DNA from: UBA1231 sp045123185
GTDB lineage: Bacteria; Bacillota_I; Bacilli_A; ML615J-28; CAG-313
Assembly (NCBI GenBank): GCA_045123185.1
Contig: JBGVIL010000030.1
Span: 1-55,241 of the forward strand
Direction of reading: 5' to 3'
DNA length: 55,241 nucleotides
Shown here in pieces: positions 54,459-55,241 of the stretch. Made by a program: the position numbers and the translations under genes. Each line of letters begins with the position of its first letter. The first letter of the stretch is position 1. Below the pieces are notes generated by a model. It saw nothing but the letters and a program-made list of their open reading frames with translations, was not told the origin of the DNA and ran no database searches.

Positions 54459-55150
54459 TATAGAATACCTCCTCTTTTAACTTTTTGACGAGGTTGTACA
54501 TTGAATGTTTCTGCATACATTGTTTTGTTTAGACAACCTCTACATCTTGCAAGTGATGTGTAATAATCAAAGTATTTAAAATCTTTACTGTTCATTACAA
54601 ACCAATGTTTTTCTAAAGCCTTACACCAAAGATCAAATCCTGGTGTAATATCAACATAGATATATGGATCAAAATCTAAATCATCTTCCCAGTTTTCTGC
54701 GAAGTATACTGGAGCATAGTGACGTTTACCTTTAATCTTATCGCATTCAACAACACTTGCTAGAAATTGTGCATCCGGTACAATTAAATGTGTATTGTTG
54801 TGATCCTTATGCATTGTACTTTTCCAGTGAGTTATAATTACATCAGGGCGAACTTCACGAATAATATTTGCAACTTCATAACGAACTTCTTCATTATTTG
54901 GTAATTCACCATCTTGATATCTTAAAACATAAGCTTTACCATTCATCATTTCAGCAAATTCATTTGCTTCTTTGATTTTTTGTTCACGATATTCTGCAAC
55001 TGTTAAATGTGCAGGATTACCACGTTCACCAGCTGTAAGTGCAAGTGTATAGTTTTTACCGCCTTGAACAGCATTAGTAGCCATTACCCCACCAGCTGTA
55101 AGTTCGGCATCACCAATATGACCACCAATTGCTAAAATAGTTTTAGCCAT
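54458..55150 (-). CDS. PIG-L/LmbE-family N-acetylsugar deacetylase
   Basis: 230 residues. The zinc motif usually written HPDDE is HIGDAE here (GGHIGDAELTAGG, residues about 8-20). The second metal site is HKDHNNTH (about 113-120). Family members remove the acetyl group from GlcNAc-containing molecules, using zinc. Cytoplasmic. AAAGGAA precedes the ATG. Coupled to the secreted GHL10 gene by a one-base overlap, so a role in amino-sugar processing is likely; the specific substrate is unknown. Confidence 0.85.
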   Translation of the reverse strand: MAKTILAIGGHIGDAELTAGGVMATNAVQGGKNYTLALTAGERGNPAHLTVAEYREQKIKEANEFAEMMNGKAYVLRYQDGELPNNEEVRYEVANIIREVRPDVIITHWKSTMHKDHNNTHLIVPDAQFLASVVECDKIKGKRHYAPVYFAENWEDDLDFDPYIYVDITPGFDLWCKALEKHWFVMNSKDFKYFDYYTSLARCRGCLNKTMYAETFNVQPRQKVKRGGIL

Positions 55151-55151
55151 A

Positions 55152-55241
55152 TTATTTAAGTTCCTTTCTTAAGATTCCGAATGTTTGGATAATATCAAAT
55201 CCAGCAGCTAAATATATATATCTTGCTTTATTTTCTAAACC
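55152..55241 (-). CDS. C-terminal fragment of a protein, probably GNAT acetyltransferase
   Basis: The last 29 residues of a gene entering from outside the window (...ENKARYIYLAAGFDIIQTFG...). 'A..IY...GF' followed by basic residues is how GNAT domains often end ('N.ARxLYexxGF'). It ends one base before the PIG-L start, so it is in the same operon. The family call is tentative because so little is visible. Confidence 0.45.
   Translation of the reverse strand, partial: GLENKARYIYLAAGFDIIQTFGILRKELK

Noticed and set aside
1..55241. Mycoplasma-type code with TGA for tryptophan
   Set aside because: Conserved Trp positions use TGG throughout, and TGA ends genes at family-typical lengths.

Overview
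The window is AT-rich, uses the standard genetic code (TGG for Trp, TGA only as a stop) and has strong AGGAGG-type ribosome binding sites and TTGACA/TATAAT-type promoters. Spx, ClpP, a T-box-controlled trpS, a YjbK-like CYTH protein, a CotD-like small protein, a PadR/HAAS/DUF4097 module and CcpA-like cre boxes point to a low-GC Gram-positive. It is probably close to Acholeplasma/Izemoplasma/Haloplasma-type Bacilli or Erysipelotrichia; that placement is inference from gene content only.

Region 1 (1-9.7 kb) is mixed housekeeping and accessory sequence: a partial InlB/Flg_new-repeat lipoprotein, a CotD-like protein, clpP, an RluD-type pseudouridine synthase, a CYTH triphosphatase, spx, a secreted GH5 glycanase lipoprotein, T-box-trpS, and a DUF3990/Xre toxin-antitoxin-like cassette. 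Region 2 (9.7-13.1 kb) holds a decayed pnuC, an AEC transporter and the padR-HAAS-DUF4097 operon.

Region 3 (13.2-55.2 kb) is entirely on the minus strand and reads as one large amino-sugar/peptidoglycan-glycan foraging locus in five transcription units (TU). TU-A: GNAT fragment, PIG-L deacetylase, secreted GHL10. TU-B: M19 dipeptidase, secreted GHL10, cytoplasmic GHL10. TU-C, a roughly 21-kb 13-gene run behind a cre-flanked promoter: GH20, giant binding protein, two permeases, NHL protein, Yip1, DUF5696, two more permeases, YesL-like, NAGPA-family protein, NagZ, NagB. TU-D, behind a promoter with two cre-like boxes: 1150-residue surface protein, double GNAT, sugar-binding lipoprotein. TU-E: YesL-like, NamZ, MupG, MurK-like kinase, AnmK, MurQ, alpha/beta hydrolase.

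Proposed logic: surface-anchored GHL10 and NAGPA-type enzymes cut glycans, and binding proteins with ABC permeases import the fragments (the ATPase is not in the window). Cytoplasmic NamZ, NagZ, MupG, GH20 and GHL10 reduce them to GlcNAc, MurNAc and anhMurNAc. MurK/AnmK phosphorylate these, and MurQ and NagB feed glycolysis. No NagA, PTS MurP or MurR is seen here.

Two surface features recur and look undescribed. One is a C-terminal Gly-Gly...Cys-TM-basic tail with the Cys 23-24 residues from the end, in four proteins. The other is a roughly 22-residue His/Cys repeat (HEHxFVxGxCxCGxxDP) placed next to the membrane anchor, whether that anchor is an N-terminal lipobox or the C-terminal tail.
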